Counted from the first letter of the stretch, positions 23,201-35,013 are shown. The stretch: DNA of 64,000 bases from Aurelia coerulea (GCA_039566865.1 CM076944.1:13414501-13478500); one strand, 5' to 3'. The notes: generated by a model from the letters alone, not told the origin. Translations and numbers: made by a program.

Positions 23201-26200
23201 TCCTGGATGAATTGAGGCTACAAAAATAAAGAGGCATGTTAAAACAACAGACTCGCATACAAAATATAACCAAGGCAGTTTCATTGCTAAAAATAATATC
23301 ATTTAAAGAAATAGCATAGATTAACTCACTTTCACTGGCATTTCCTGGATGAATTGAGGCTACACAAATAAAGAGGCATGTTAAAACAACAGACTCGCAT
23401 ACAAAATATAACCAAGGCAGTTTCATTGCTAAAAATAATATCATTTAAAGAAATAGCATAGATTAACTCACTTTCACTGGCATTTCCTGGATGAATTGAG
23501 GCTACACAAATAAAGAGGCATGTTAAAACAACAGACTCGCATACAAAATATAACCAAGGCCGTTTCATTGCTAAAAATAATATCATTCAAAGAAATAACA
23601 TAGATTTACTCACTTTCACTGGCATTTCCTTGATGACTTGAGGCTACAAAAATAAAGACACAAGTTAAAATAACAGACTCGCATACAAAATATAACCAAG
23701 GCAGTTTCATTGCTAAAAATAATATCATTTAAAGAAATAACATAGATTTACTCACTTTCACTGGCATTTCCTGGATGAATTGAGGCTACTAAAATAAAGA
23801 GACAAGTTAAAATAACAGACTCACATATAAAATATAACCAAGGCCGTTTCATTGCTAAAAATAATATCATTTAAAGAAATAACACAGATTAACTCACTTT
23901 CACTGGCATTTCCTTGATGACTTGAGGCTACGAAAATAAAGAGGCATGTTAAAATAACAGACTCACATATGAAATATAACCAAGGCCGTTTCATTGCTAA
24001 AAATAATATCATTTAAAGAAATAACATAGATTAACTCACTTTCACTGGCATTTCCTGGATGAATTGAGGCTACAAAAATAAAGAGACAAGTTAAAATAAC
24101 AGACTCACATATAAAATATAACCAAGGCCGTTTCATTGCTAAAAATAATATCATTCAAAGAAATAACATAGATTTACTCACTTTCACTGGCATTTCCTTG
24201 ATGACTTGAGGCTACAAAAATAAAGACACAAGTTAAAATAACAGACTCGCATACAAAATATAACCAAGGCCGTTTCATTGCTAAAAATAATATCATTCAA
24301 AGAAATAACATAGATTTACTCACTTTCACTGGCATTTCCTGGATGAATTGAGGCTACAAAAATAAAGAGACAAGTTAAAATAACAGACTCACATATAAAA
24401 TATAACCAAGGCCGTTTCATTGCTAAATATAATATCATTCAAAGAAATAACATAGATTTACTCACTTTCACTGGCATTTCCTGGATGAATGGAGGCTACG
24501 AAAATAAAGAGGCATGTTAAAATAACAGACTCACATATGAAATATAACCAAGGCCGTTTCATTGCTAAAAATAATATCATTTAAAGAAATAACATAGATT
24601 AACTCACTTTCACTGGCATTTCCTTGATGACTTGAGGCTACGAAAATAAAGAGACAAGTTAAAATAACAGACTCACATATGAAATATAACCAAGGCCGTT
24701 TCATTGCTAAAAATAATATCATTTAAAGAAATAACATAGATTTACTCACTTTCACTGGCATTTCCTTGATGACTTGAGGCTACGAAAATAAAGAGACAAG
24801 TTAAAATAACAGACTCACATCTAAAATATAACCAAGGCCGTTTCATTGCTAAAAATAATATCATTTAAAGAAATAACATAGATTTACTCACTTTCACTGG
24901 CATTTCCTTGATGACTTGAGGCTACGAAAATAAAGAGACAAGTTAAAATAACAGACTCACATCTAAAATATAACCAAGGCCGTTTCATTGCTAAAAATAA
25001 TATCATTTAAAGAAATAACATAGATTTACTCACTTTCACTGGCATTTCCTTGATGACTTGAGGCTACGAAAATAAAGAGACAAGTTAAAATAACAGACTC
25101 ACATCTAAAATATAACCAAGGCAGTTTCATTGCTAAAAATAATATCATTCAAAGAAATAACATAAATTCCCTCACTTTCACTCGCATTTCCTGGATGAAT
25201 TGAGGCTACAAAAATAAAGAGACAAGTTAAAATAACAGACTCACATATGAAATATAACCAAGGCCGTTTCATTGCTAAAAATAATATCATTTAAAGAAAT
25301 AACATAGATTTACTCACTTTCACTGGCATTTCCTTGATGACTTGAGGCTACAAAAATAAAGAGGCATGTTAAAATAACAGACTCGCATACAAAATATAAC
25401 CAAGGCCGTTTCATTGCTAAAAATAATATCATTTAAAGAAATAACATAGATTTACTCACTTTCACTGGCATTTCCTGGATGAATTGAGGCTACAAAAATA
25501 AAGAGACAAGTTAAAATAACAGACTCACATATAAAATATAACCAAGGCCGTTTCATTGCTAAAAATAATATCATTTAAAGAAATAACATAGATTAACTCA
25601 CTTTCACTGGCATTTCCTGGATGAATTGAGGCTACAAAAATAAAGAGACAAGTTAAAATAACAGACTCACATCTAAAATATAACCAAGGCCGTTTCATTG
25701 CTAAAAATAATATCATTTAAAGAAATAACATAGATTTACTCACTTTCACTGGCATTTCCTTGATGACTTGAGGCTACGAAAATAAAGAGACAAGTTAAAA
25801 TAACAGACTCACATCTAAAATATAACCAAGGCCGTTTCATTGCTAAAAATAATATCATTCAAAGAAATAACATAGATTAACTCACTTTCACTGGCATTTC
25901 CTTGATGACTTGAGGCTACAAAAATAAAGAGGCATGTTAAAATAACAGACTCACATATAAAATATAACCAAGGCAGTTTCATTGCTAAAAATAATATCAT
26001 TTAAAGAAATAGCATAGATTAACTCACTTTCACTGGCATTTCCTTGATGACTTGAGGCTACGAAAATAAAGAGACAAGTTAAAATAACAGACTCACATCT
26101 AAAATATAACCAAGGCCGTTTCATTGCTAAAAATAATATCATTCAAAGAAATAACATAGATTTACTCACTTTCACTGGCATTTCCTTGATGACTTGAGGC

Positions 26201-29200
26201 TACAAAAATAAAGACACAAGTTAAAATAACAGACTCGCATACAAAATATAACCAAGGCAGTTTCATTGCTAAAAATAATATCATTCAAAGAAATAACAGA
26301 GATTTACTCACTTTCACTGGCATTTCCTTGATGACTTGAGGCTACAAAAATAAAGAGACAAGTTAAAATAACAGACTCACATATAAAATATAACCAAGGC
26401 CGTTTCATTGCTAAAAATAATATCATTCAAAGAAATAACAGAGATTTACTTACTTTCACTGGCATTTCCTGGATGAATTGAGGCTACAAAAATAAAGAGG
26501 CATGTTAAAACAACAGACTCGCATACAAAATATAACCAAGGCAGTTTCATTGCTAAAAATAATATCATTTAAAGAAATAGCATAGATTAACTCACTTTCA
26601 CTGGCATTTCCTGGATGAATTGAGGCTACACAAATAAAGAGGCATGTTAAAACAACAGACTCGCATACAAAATATAACCAAGGCAGTTTCATTGCTAAAA
26701 ATAATATCATTTAAAGAAATAGCATAGATTAACTCACTTTCACTGGCATTTCCTGGATGAATTGAGGCTACACAAATAAAGAGGCATGTTAAAACAACAG
26801 ACTCGCATACAAAATATAACCAAGGCCGTTTCATTGCTAAAAATAATATCATTCAAAGAAATAACATAGATTTACTCACTTTCACTGGCATTTCCTTGAT
26901 GACTTGAGGCTACAAAAATAAAGACACAAGTTAAAATAACAGACTCGCATACAAAATATAACCAAGGCAGTTTCATTGCTAAAAATAATATCATTTAAAG
27001 AAATAACATAGATTTACTCACTTTCACTGGCATTTCCTGGATGAATTGAGGCTACTAAAATAAAGAGACAAGTTAAAATAACAGACTCACATATAAAATA
27101 TAACCAAGGCCGTTTCATTGCTAAAAATAATATCATTTAAAGAAATAACACAGATTAACTCACTTTCACTGGCATTTCCTTGATGACTTGAGGCTACGAA
27201 AATAAAGAGGCATGTTAAAATAACAGACTCACATATGAAATATAACCAAGGCCGTTTCATTGCTAAAAATAATATCATTTAAAGAAATAACATAGATTAA
27301 CTCACTTTCACTGGCATTTCCTGGATGAATTGAGGCTACAAAAATAAAGAGACAAGTTAAAATAACAGACTCACATATAAAATATAACCAAGGCCGTTTC
27401 ATTGCTAAAAATAATATCATTCAAAGAAATAACATAGATTTACTCACTTTCACTGGCATTTCCTTGATGACTTGAGGCTACAAAAATAAAGACACAAGTT
27501 AAAATAACAGACTCGCATATAAAATATAACCAAGGCCGTTTCATTGCTAAAAATAATATCATTTAAAGAAATAACATAGATTTACTCACTTTCACTGGCA
27601 TTTCCTGGATGAATTGAGGCTACAAAAATAAAGAGACAAGTTAAAATAACAGACTCACATATAAAATATAACCAAGGCCGTTTCATTGCTAAAAATAATA
27701 TCATTCAAAGAAATAACATAGATTTACTCACTTTCACTGGCATTTCCTGGATGAATGGAGGCTACGAAAATAAAGAGGCATGTTAAAATAACAGACTCAC
27801 ATATGAAATATAACCAAGGCCGTTTCATTGCTAAAAATAATATCATTTAAAGAAATAACATAGATTAACTCACTTTCACTGGCATTTCCTGGATGAATGG
27901 AGGCTACAAAAATAAAGAGACGAGTTAAAACAACAGACTCACATATAAAATATAACCAAGGCCGTTTCATTGCTAAAAATAATATCATTTAAAGAAATAG
28001 CATAGATTAACTCACTTTCACTGGCATTTCCTTGATGAATTGAGGCTACAAAAATAAAGAGGCATGTTAAAACAACAGACTCGCATACAAAATATAACCA
28101 AGGCCGTTTCATTGCTAAAAATAATATCATTCAAAGAAATAACATAGATTTACTCACTTTCACTGGCATTTCCTTGATGACTTGAGGCTACAAAAATAAA
28201 GAGGCATGTTAAAATAACAGACTCACATATAAAATATAACCAAGGCAGTTTCATTGCTAAAAATAATATCATTCAAAGAAATAACATAGATTTACTCACT
28301 TTCACTGGCATTTCCTTGATGACTTGAGGCTACAAAAATAAAGAGACGAGTTAAAATAACAGACTCACATCTAAAATATAACCAAGGCCGTTTCATTGCT
28401 AAAAATAATATCATTCAAAGAAATAACATAGATTAACTCACTTTCACTGGCATTTCCTTGATGACTTGAGGCTACACAAATAAAGAGACGAGTTAAAACA
28501 ACAGACTCACATATAAAATATAACCAAGGCCGTTTCATTGCTAAAAATAATATCATTTAAAGAAATAACATAAATTCCCTCACTTTCACTCGCATTTCCT
28601 GGATGACTTCCTGAAATTTAACCAAGGATAGTTTAATTACTAAAATTAATGTAATGCTCTGTTTGGAGAAGAATATGACAACATATACTGGGTGACCTAG
28701 AAAATAGTGACCCAGCGCAATCTGTTACAGAAAATTAAGTAAGTGGCCAATGGAAAGTTTCAAGAGTTATTCTGTCGCTAAAAGACTAATATTGTTCGCA
28801 AATTTTCCGAATTGAATATTTCAATTGACCACTTACTATTTTCTAGAACAGATTGCGTTGGGTCACTATTTTTTGGGTCACCCGGTACATAGGCTAGAAG
28901 AAAGAAAAGGAAATAAATTAAAAGAGATCTACTAACTTGTCATTTTACAACAGACCAGACAAGAACAGATGAGCAAAGTAAAAATATCCTGATGAGAGAC
29001 TTATACAGAAAATGCTTGTCCATAAAGTCGTCCATTTCCTCTGTCAGTTTTCTTTCCATATAGTTTCTGTTCAGAACAGAAGCAGACAAAGTGCCTCATT
29101 GAAACAAGCTAGTAACCTAAATTGGCTGGGGGAATTTGACGGTGACCAAGTGGAAACAATTTCTTTTGGAGACAGAAACTTGATACATCAAATAAATATT

Positions 29201-32200
29201 TGACCAGACACCTATTTCCCAAATTGATATGCAATCATTGCTTATGAATAAAAGATAAAAGAAAAACTGCAACTACTACTTCTCTTAGACAGCACATAAT
29301 CTCTAAATAGCCCTCTCAAATATGTGCCCGGTTCATCGTTCAGGAATTCTTCCCCAATACTGTCTGCTGGGCTGTAGGTCCAGCATGAGCCTCTCTCCTT
29401 GTTATGGTGAAATCCAATAATTACTACTTCGCAGTCTTTTGCGTGCACAATATCTGCCTGCACATAAAGAAGTAAATTAAGGCTGAGCTTACAGCATGCT
29501 TTTATCGTTTTCCTATTCTTCTAATTTCTCATTTTCTTCTTCTTTCAATTTGATTTTGAATATTTGAAAACTTTCGCTGTTCCCGTACGTAGAGGAATTT
29601 TAAAATTTGAAACTGATCGGAACTGATAACACTGGCCATAACACAAATGTTTTCTATCTGATATCTTATAATTTGGTAGCTCTAATCATAGGTACAAGGC
29701 CAATGTGTGAGCATACTCAATTTAAGCTCCTATTAAACCAAACTACTGTATGCTTCAGCCAAGCTTTCACAAAGATTTGCTCAAGGGGCTTTGATTATAT
29801 CAGCAAAAATGCCACCCCTTTGTTAGGCATACTCCTTAAATATATAAGGAGTGATGTTTTCCAACATCTGGTGGGACAGATATAACTTTTCTTAGATGAA
29901 ATCTGTCAGTCTATTCAAATTTTTATTTTTACAAGGGATTTTTTCAAGAAAGTCACTTTGAGAAAAGAAAAATGGGCTAAAAATATGAGCACATTTTGCT
30001 AACATTTGTAGCTTACAGCATGACTTGAACACATTTTAGCACATGTTAGCCTCCTGAACAACTTATTCAAGGGAGTACCAAGAGGAGAAAATACATGAAT
30101 ACATGCAAGTAACTTTTGGGAAGGAAAATGAAGGAAATTTTGCTCCTCATTTTCACTCATTTTCAAGAAAATACACAAAATTCTTGGATGGGGCTTTCTG
30201 TAGAAAATCTGCAATATCCATGGGAAGGAAACTGATAAAAGCTGGGTAAATTATAGCCTGATAACCAGACCCAATTTCAAATCGGGTCTAGTTATCAGGC
30301 TAGGTAAATTACTGATCAGCCATTGAGGTTATCCAAACTACTCCATGCTTCATAAAAAGGCTACAAAACCTACTCTATGTTTCAGCACAGTCTTTAGGTG
30401 GTGGAATGGCGTGTCCTTATACCTCCGACCCAACTCCTTGATGTCCATTCCAGCTTTTCGTTTGAGAACATTTTCCCCACATTTGCTGCATTTTTTCAAA
30501 CTGATTGGTATTTGTTCTTGACAGTTGTTGCAATTGCGTAAGATCTTTAAGTTAAGAAATCAGTCATTAGCTATAGGAACACAGCTGGGCTATGAGTGGC
30601 TTCATTGAGCAACAATTATAACAAATATGAGGTGTGAGGAGAGAGTAACATGTTTAAAGATTTGAGGATGCTTGTACCTTTGAAACAGATTAATGTTGCA
30701 TTATTCGAAAAATTTCAAAGAGCAGTTTGGCTATGTGAGCAAGTTGCAACCTATTTTCTGTTTTGGAGCTGAACTTGTTGCTATGTAGGTTAGATCAGCC
30801 TGTACCACATTTACAGCTAAATGAACAGATAAATTCAATTGTTGTAGAGAACAAATCCAGCGTCTGAGTCTTGTATTCAAAATGTAATGATTAGTAATAA
30901 TACCTACCCCAGACATTTCACAAATGAATATATCAGCAACTATCAAGAAAATATTTGGGATTTAAAAGGAAACAAAGAACTACAATTAGATTTGATAAGG
31001 TGGACCACACAGATTTCTAAAAATTTTGAAACATGCATGGCATGTTTAATTGTGCACCAACTACAATACCAAAATATCACCTCCCTAGGCATATGAATTT
31101 TTCATTCTTTGTGGTCAAATTGTGCATATTTGGCTGGAAATTTCCATCAAATGCTGTGGTCCTGCATAAAATTTGGACTAAAAAGGGTACAGGTAGAAAG
31201 TCGTCCAATGAAATTATCAATTTTGAACTAAATTCTCCATCCCCGGTGATATATAAATGATCAACTCCAAGGGTTATGCTCCTATGGAAGATGCTAGGTC
31301 TGGGGTAAAATGTGTACATTTGGGCTGAGGATTCTTAATCCTTTCACATTTTCCTCCAGCTACAACACTCAAAAAACTCTCTTAAGAGATGTTTCTCCTT
31401 GTGTAGAGTCTGCACTCTTATGGCACAAATCCTATAAAAGAGCCTGGATCAAGCATTATCTTTATACATCTTTCTGCAGGAGGTTCATTCGAGTGGTTTC
31501 AGAGCTTTATCGCTATTGTGAACATTCAAACATTCTACAAAATGCAGCAAAACATTGTCCGATTCCTAAAAGGTCTATTAAATAAAAACATGCCAATGCT
31601 GATATCAGCAGGATCACTTTGTGCCACTGATGTGCAGACTTTACCGTGGAGGAGAAATTTCTCTGTAAAGAAACCAGTTGAGTCTGCACGCATGCAGCCT
31701 AATAAATACAGCAGAATTTGGCCGTTACAGAGGAAGGTTTATTGACAATCCGTTAAGCATGATGGAATGGAACCTAACAAAATTTTCACCATATTTTGCA
31801 AGGTTTCAACTCACGATAATGTCAAACAGAGAGAGAAAGGGCCCAAGAAGAAGTCTTCCATGCTCACAGGCAAAGGTTTATATTGATCTTGGTAATGAGG
31901 TAGTGGACACGAGATTTTGTATGTTCGTTAAGGGAGGCGGGGTATCAGAATTTAGTGACCAAATTCAGCTGTCCGTGACGAAATTGATTTTTGGACAGCC
32001 CCCTAGTGGCGACTGTTGATTTGTCAGTTCATGAGGGTCTACTCTTTTCCACCAATCAACAATACCAACTTCACCCACAGCCGACCCACTTTTCCCTTGA
32101 AGACCTAAATAACACGACAAGCAAACTCCTGGTTTAATATAAAGTTGCAATATGAAAAAGCTAATCGACAAACAAGCTTTAAATTCATCCCCCTATTTTT

Positions 32201-32938
32201 CAAAGTTAAGGCTGCATTGCAGTGCAAAAAGAAAGGAGTGGTTCCTCGCAGGAAAGAATGTATCTAATATAGCTTTCCCTCTGAAGCATCCTTTCCAAAG
32301 GGGTTTTGAATGTACAGCAGTGACATTTACTTGTCATTGGATTGCAGAACAATAATTAATAAATGGGCCAATGGGCCTAAATTAAAGTGCATATCATATA
32401 TATAGATAAGATAGTAGACTATAGTAGTCTAGTCCTGCTGGCCTACTAGCCTTAGGCCAAAATAGCATTCATTAATCAAAGTGTCAAGTGAATTACATTT
32501 CTTACATTAAAATATCTTCCAAACACTTCTCTTTACACTTCAGCCTTTTCACAATTTTCCTTCTTTCGATCAACAAAGAGCGTCAACAGTAAACAGTGGT
32601 AACAGTAACAGTGTGTGTGATAATCGCAACAACAACAGTAAACTCCCGCCAAAACACATTCCACCTCAGGCCCCTGTAGCCGACCGGTGGAACAGTTACC
32701 ATCATCATCATCATCATCACTCACCATCCACTTACTATTGTCAATTTATAAAACAAATTCATTCTGTGTTTTAAGCCAGATCCAGAAACGAAGGTATTAT
32801 GTGTTTTTGGAACGAGGATAACCTGAAAACAAACCAGGTGTGAAGTAGACTGATTATATGTTCGTAGGTTATCGCTATTGATAGGCTGATGGACGCTATA
32901 ACTACGACTCATGGACTTACGCTTCCAAAAACGGACAT
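19976..32938 (-). CDS. Uncharacterised gene with 55 tandem microexons and a zinc-ribbon-like N terminus
   Basis: Modelled exons on the minus strand are 32921-32938, 30374-30544, 29280-29457, 55 microexons between 28610 and 20918, 20814-20843 and 19976-20244. The coding sum is 2310 nt, exactly 770 codons including TAA, with every junction in phase. The protein has a short N terminus with C-x2-C and C-x2-C pairs, a roughly 60-residue globular segment, about 54 ten-residue repeats (consensus T-S-I/S-H-P/Q-G-N-A-S-E) and a 90-residue C-terminal domain. There is no signal peptide or membrane segment, so I expect an intracellular protein. Its function is unknown. It converges on the KDZ gene. The start is chosen because ATGTCCGTTTTTGGAAGC runs straight into gtaagt and joins the next exon in phase 0. 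Confidence 0.7.
20814..20843 (-). CDS. Microexon gene, penultimate 30-nt exon
   Basis: It lies between acceptor tttcaacag and donor gtgagt on the minus strand. It is 30 nt, phase 1-1, reading N/D-A-A-A-C-I-S-A-N-S. Its length and phase equal those of the array microexons although its sequence is unrelated, which supports the phase model. Confidence 0.65.
20918..20944 (-). CDS. Last array microexon (27 nt)
   Basis: The acceptor is ttttagtag and the donor is gtaggc. The exon is three nucleotides shorter than the standard because the donor is used earlier, but the phase stays 1-1. It reads S-I-H-P-G-N-A-S then joins to give Asp. Confidence 0.6.
22800..27870. repeat. Higher-order duplication of a 23-unit block inside the array
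   Basis: Units between about 22800 and 24600 match, variant by variant, the units 3266 bp (23 x 142) further on, about 26070-27870. Shared rare variants include the gtaagt donor units (23190s and 26460s), the consecutive ggcag/gcatac units, an acacagatt unit, and a tggaggctacg unit. Units at 22060-22490 match 25327-25752 in the same register. Confidence 0.75.
28584..28610 (-). CDS. First array microexon (27 nt)
   Basis: Acceptor taaatttcag, exon starting GAAGTCATCC, donor gtgagg. It reads R-S-H-P-G-N-A-S-E. Its 5' intron is unlike the array introns, marking the edge of the tandem array. Confidence 0.6.
28611..29279 (-). other. Intron between array and third exon
   Basis: This is intron sequence of the minus-strand gene. 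It contains a complete TA-flanked MITE (28688-28885) and no other recognised feature. Confidence 0.5.
28688..28885. mobile_element. GGGTGACC-type MITE, 198 bp
   Basis: The inverted ends are about 40 bp: ctgggtgacctagaaaatag on the left and ccgggtgacccaaaaaatag on the right (inverted). Both go on to include gcaatctgtt, and TA lies at each tip. A left-end relative is at 46475. Confidence 0.8.
29280..29457 (-). CDS. Microexon gene, third exon
   Basis: Acceptor tttatgtgcag, phase 0 entry, phase 1 exit. It encodes A-D-I-V-H-A-K-D-C-E-V-V-I-I-G-F-H-H-N-K, then C-W-T-Y-S-P-A-D-S and G-L-F-R-D-Y-V-L-S-K-R. The donor is gtagta (29279), or alternatively gtagtt three bases on, which keeps the same phase. 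The fold is unknown. Confidence 0.7.
30254..30303. mobile_element. 50-bp miniature foldback with 8-bp target duplication
   Basis: Two near-perfect inverted 19-mers (tagcctgataaccagaccc and its mirror with one mismatch) surround a loop of about 10 nt. The flanks gtaaatta occur on both sides (30246-30253 and 30304-30311), an exact 8-bp duplication. Confidence 0.7.
30374..30544 (-). CDS. Microexon gene, second exon with zinc-ribbon-like motif
   Basis: Acceptor ttaacttaaag, donor gtaggt, 57 codons, phase 0-0. It reads I-L-R-N-C-N-N-C-Q-E-Q-I-P and K-K-C-S-K-C-G-E-N-V-L, a C-x2-C...C-x2-C pair 14 residues apart that would bind one zinc ion. A charged segment and F-H-H-L-K-T-V-L follow. Confidence 0.75.
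30545..32920 (-). other. First intron of the microexon gene
   Basis: No further exon is supported. A block near 31630 (tgtgcagactttaccgtgga) recurs near 47950, so it is a dispersed repeat. A short (CAT)n microsatellite lies at 32699-32719. Confidence 0.45.
32921..32938 (-). CDS. Microexon gene, first coding exon (6 codons)
   Basis: ATG TCC GTT TTT GGA AGC is followed directly by gtaagt, phase 0, matching the second exon. The order M-x-x-x-G-x then L-R-N-C fits cnidarian relatives as I recall them. The context before ATG is ggcc, which is only moderate. The initiation codon is therefore likely but not proven. Confidence 0.5.
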
Positions 32939-34700
32939 GGCCTAAATCACCTGCTATTTTTTCTTGAAACCACTGACCCTAAATCGCCGCAAAAAGTGGT
33001 TTTCCTGAAGTGCTACACTGCAAAACAAGCTATCAGTACTTAGATGAATGTTTCTTCAAGCTATTAAAGCAAAAAAATCCTACCCATAAGTGATATTTTA
33101 GTTGTTTGGGGACGCAAAAGATCTCGTAAATTCGTTCGCTACTTTGAGATTTTTATCGTTGGAGCAGTTCAGTCGAACGCGTTGTTCGAACGCTTTTGTT
33201 TGCCTTTGGCGGGAAATTTGAATTGAAGAAGAATCAGCCAATCCCATCAAGTTATTTCAAGCCTTGCATCCTGATTGGTCCAGGAACAAATTTGTTCCTG
33301 GCGAGAATTTGTTTGCCGTTTTGAGAAGAGTTAGTCCATAAGGCCCTTGACTGGAGCGACAACAACAACATTAATTCACTTCAATTAGATGAGCGTAAGT
33401 TGAGGGTCCTTATGTAGTGAGGCTAGGTGTGAAGTGTCAAATGGCCTAAGTGGAAGAATTCAAGCACAAAGATCACAAAAAACTGAATTCAGATTTGGTC
33501 TCCATGATCATGAAGTTGGATCGCATTGAAGTTGCTGTATGTTTGATGCATAAGTAAAATATCAGGCCCAAAAATTCAAATATGGCATGATGTGAGACTA
33601 AATATACTGTATTATAGACTAGTGCTTTTTATCTCATCAGGACCAGGTATTATCAGCATCATCTACCACTTGCCTTTACTTAGCTCTACTTTAGGTTTAG
33701 CAGGCCAACATAATAATACTCATCTGCACCAAAGTGAATATTTGTAATAGCAAGAAATATACTTTACTGTAAGCAGTATTATTAGCTGAATGTATAGCTA
33801 GAAGAAGTGTGTAGAATTTTCTGGCCTACTTGTTTCAATAAGCACATATCTAATGTTGTGTGGAACCCTTATCCTGCCTCGTCATTAGTAGTCATGGTAC
33901 TTTGAGTCTCAGTCTTATAAACATCTATCCTTTTTCAAAAAATGAAGTTATTTTTCAGGCTTTTGTCTGATCAATGAAATACTTTGATGAAATGAAGCAA
34001 TTCACTTCTACTCTTTCTGCTTGTAGCATTTTGAAAACCAAAAACCAATCCTTTTTTTCAATTTCTCAGACAGATTTCTGTAAAAGTACCCCTTTTTCTT
34101 AAATTCTAGGTCCTTGGATTCCATTGATTTTGTACCCCTTTCTCAGTGATTTTATGGACACGCATGATATACATTTTTCCATAACAGTGTACCCGCCGGG
34201 AAATCAGATCACTAGTTGCTGATTTATGGAGCAAGAAATCCAAAATTATTGGCTGCCTCGAAACCAGAGGATTCATTATTCTCCATAGCGTTAAAATCAA
34301 CGAAATTGATTGAAAAAAAACATACCTAGACCTGTTTTCTGATGTTCATAAGTAAGACAGATTGTCATACATTGAAGTTTGTGACAACCAAGAATATTGG
34401 ACATATCTAGGGTTACTAGGAATGAAAATGTGTAACACAAGTGCTTCAGGCCATGTCATGCGTCCATCAGATATTTTGCTTCTCAAAAGTGACAAAGTCG
34501 CTTTAAACCAATAATATCGCGTTCAACGTGCTGCTTGGTCGATATTCTTGAAAGATATGGTCATTAATTACTCCCAAGTGCGTTTCCTGGCATAACTGTA
34601 AAGTTTAAGTTCATTTGATGTTAAAATTCAAGTTATAAGGTTAAGTACGGAGATAAAATCCTCTGATTTTGAAGCAACGAGTTATTGTGACTTTCTTTCT
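32939..34700. other. Upstream region, possible divergent promoter
   Basis: CCAAT boxes lie on both strands (plus at 33238-33242, minus at 33274-33278), about 300 bp upstream of the minus-strand start codon. On the plus strand ATGAGC at 33389 runs into gtaagt at 33395, a possible first exon of a divergent gene, but no second exon was found. Nothing else was recognised. Confidence 0.25.
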
Positions 34701-34714
34701 CATTAAATCAGCAA

Positions 34715-35013
34715 CCACTTGTCAGATTTACACAAACTCGATGCCAAACTCTAAGTTGAAATCTCTTCTACCCACAAATTTGAAAAAAAGGGAAAGTTAC
34801 ATCTATGGCTCCTCCACAGTAGCCATTCAAACGGCGCAAATGTTTTTTGGGACACCCTGTATACCTATCTACAGGGTGTCCCAAAAAATCGTGCCCTGTT
34901 TGAATGGCTGCTGTGAAGGAGCCATAAATCTAACTTCCCTGTTTTTCAGATTTGTCAATAGAAGAGATTTCAACTTAGAGAGTGGCATTTTCTCGCCAAA
35001 CTTTTAAATGATG
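34715..35013. mobile_element. Head-to-head inverted pair of GGGTGTCCC elements
   Basis: The sequence from about 34715 to 34859 returns inverted from 34872 to 35013 around ctgtatacctatctacag. Both halves start at gggtgtcccaaaaaa tips and share a ggctcct..acagtagccattcaaac-like block. The centre keeps TA at each tip. Confidence 0.7.

Larger units (their letters stand above)
20918..28610 (-). repeat. Array of 55 tandem 142-bp units, each an exon plus intron
   Basis: Units repeat every 142 bp (54 steps from about 20923 to 28592). On the minus strand each unit reads: a pyrimidine-rich tract ending ctctttatttttgtag, an exon of 30 nt beginning CCTCAA and ending GTGAAA, a donor gtgagt (gtaagt in two units, gtgagg in two), and a 112-nt intron. 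The two end units carry 27-nt exons. Substitutions occur in both exon and intron, but I found no indel within any exon. The exon frame S-I-H-P-G-N-A-S-E or S-S-H-Q-G-N-A-S-E is kept throughout. Confidence 0.85.

Noticed and set aside
21129..28556. Many 61-84 residue frames starting M-I-L-F-L-A-M-K on the minus strand
   Set aside because: These read through intron and exon together. The 142-bp period shifts the frame at each unit, and the same frame recurs only because the DNA repeats.
20940..28610. CRISPR-like or simple satellite array
   Set aside because: There are no unique spacers, the repeat is 142 bp, and the setting is eukaryotic. A plain satellite does not explain the conserved AG, 30-nt exon, GT order with matching phases on both sides.
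20918..28610. Secreted mucin-like protein because of N-A-S glycosylation sites
   Set aside because: No signal peptide or membrane segment precedes the repeats, and the N terminus looks like an intracellular zinc ribbon.
31310..32020. Overlapping plus-strand frames
   Set aside because: They lie in the first intron of the minus-strand gene, resemble no family and include a dispersed repeat.
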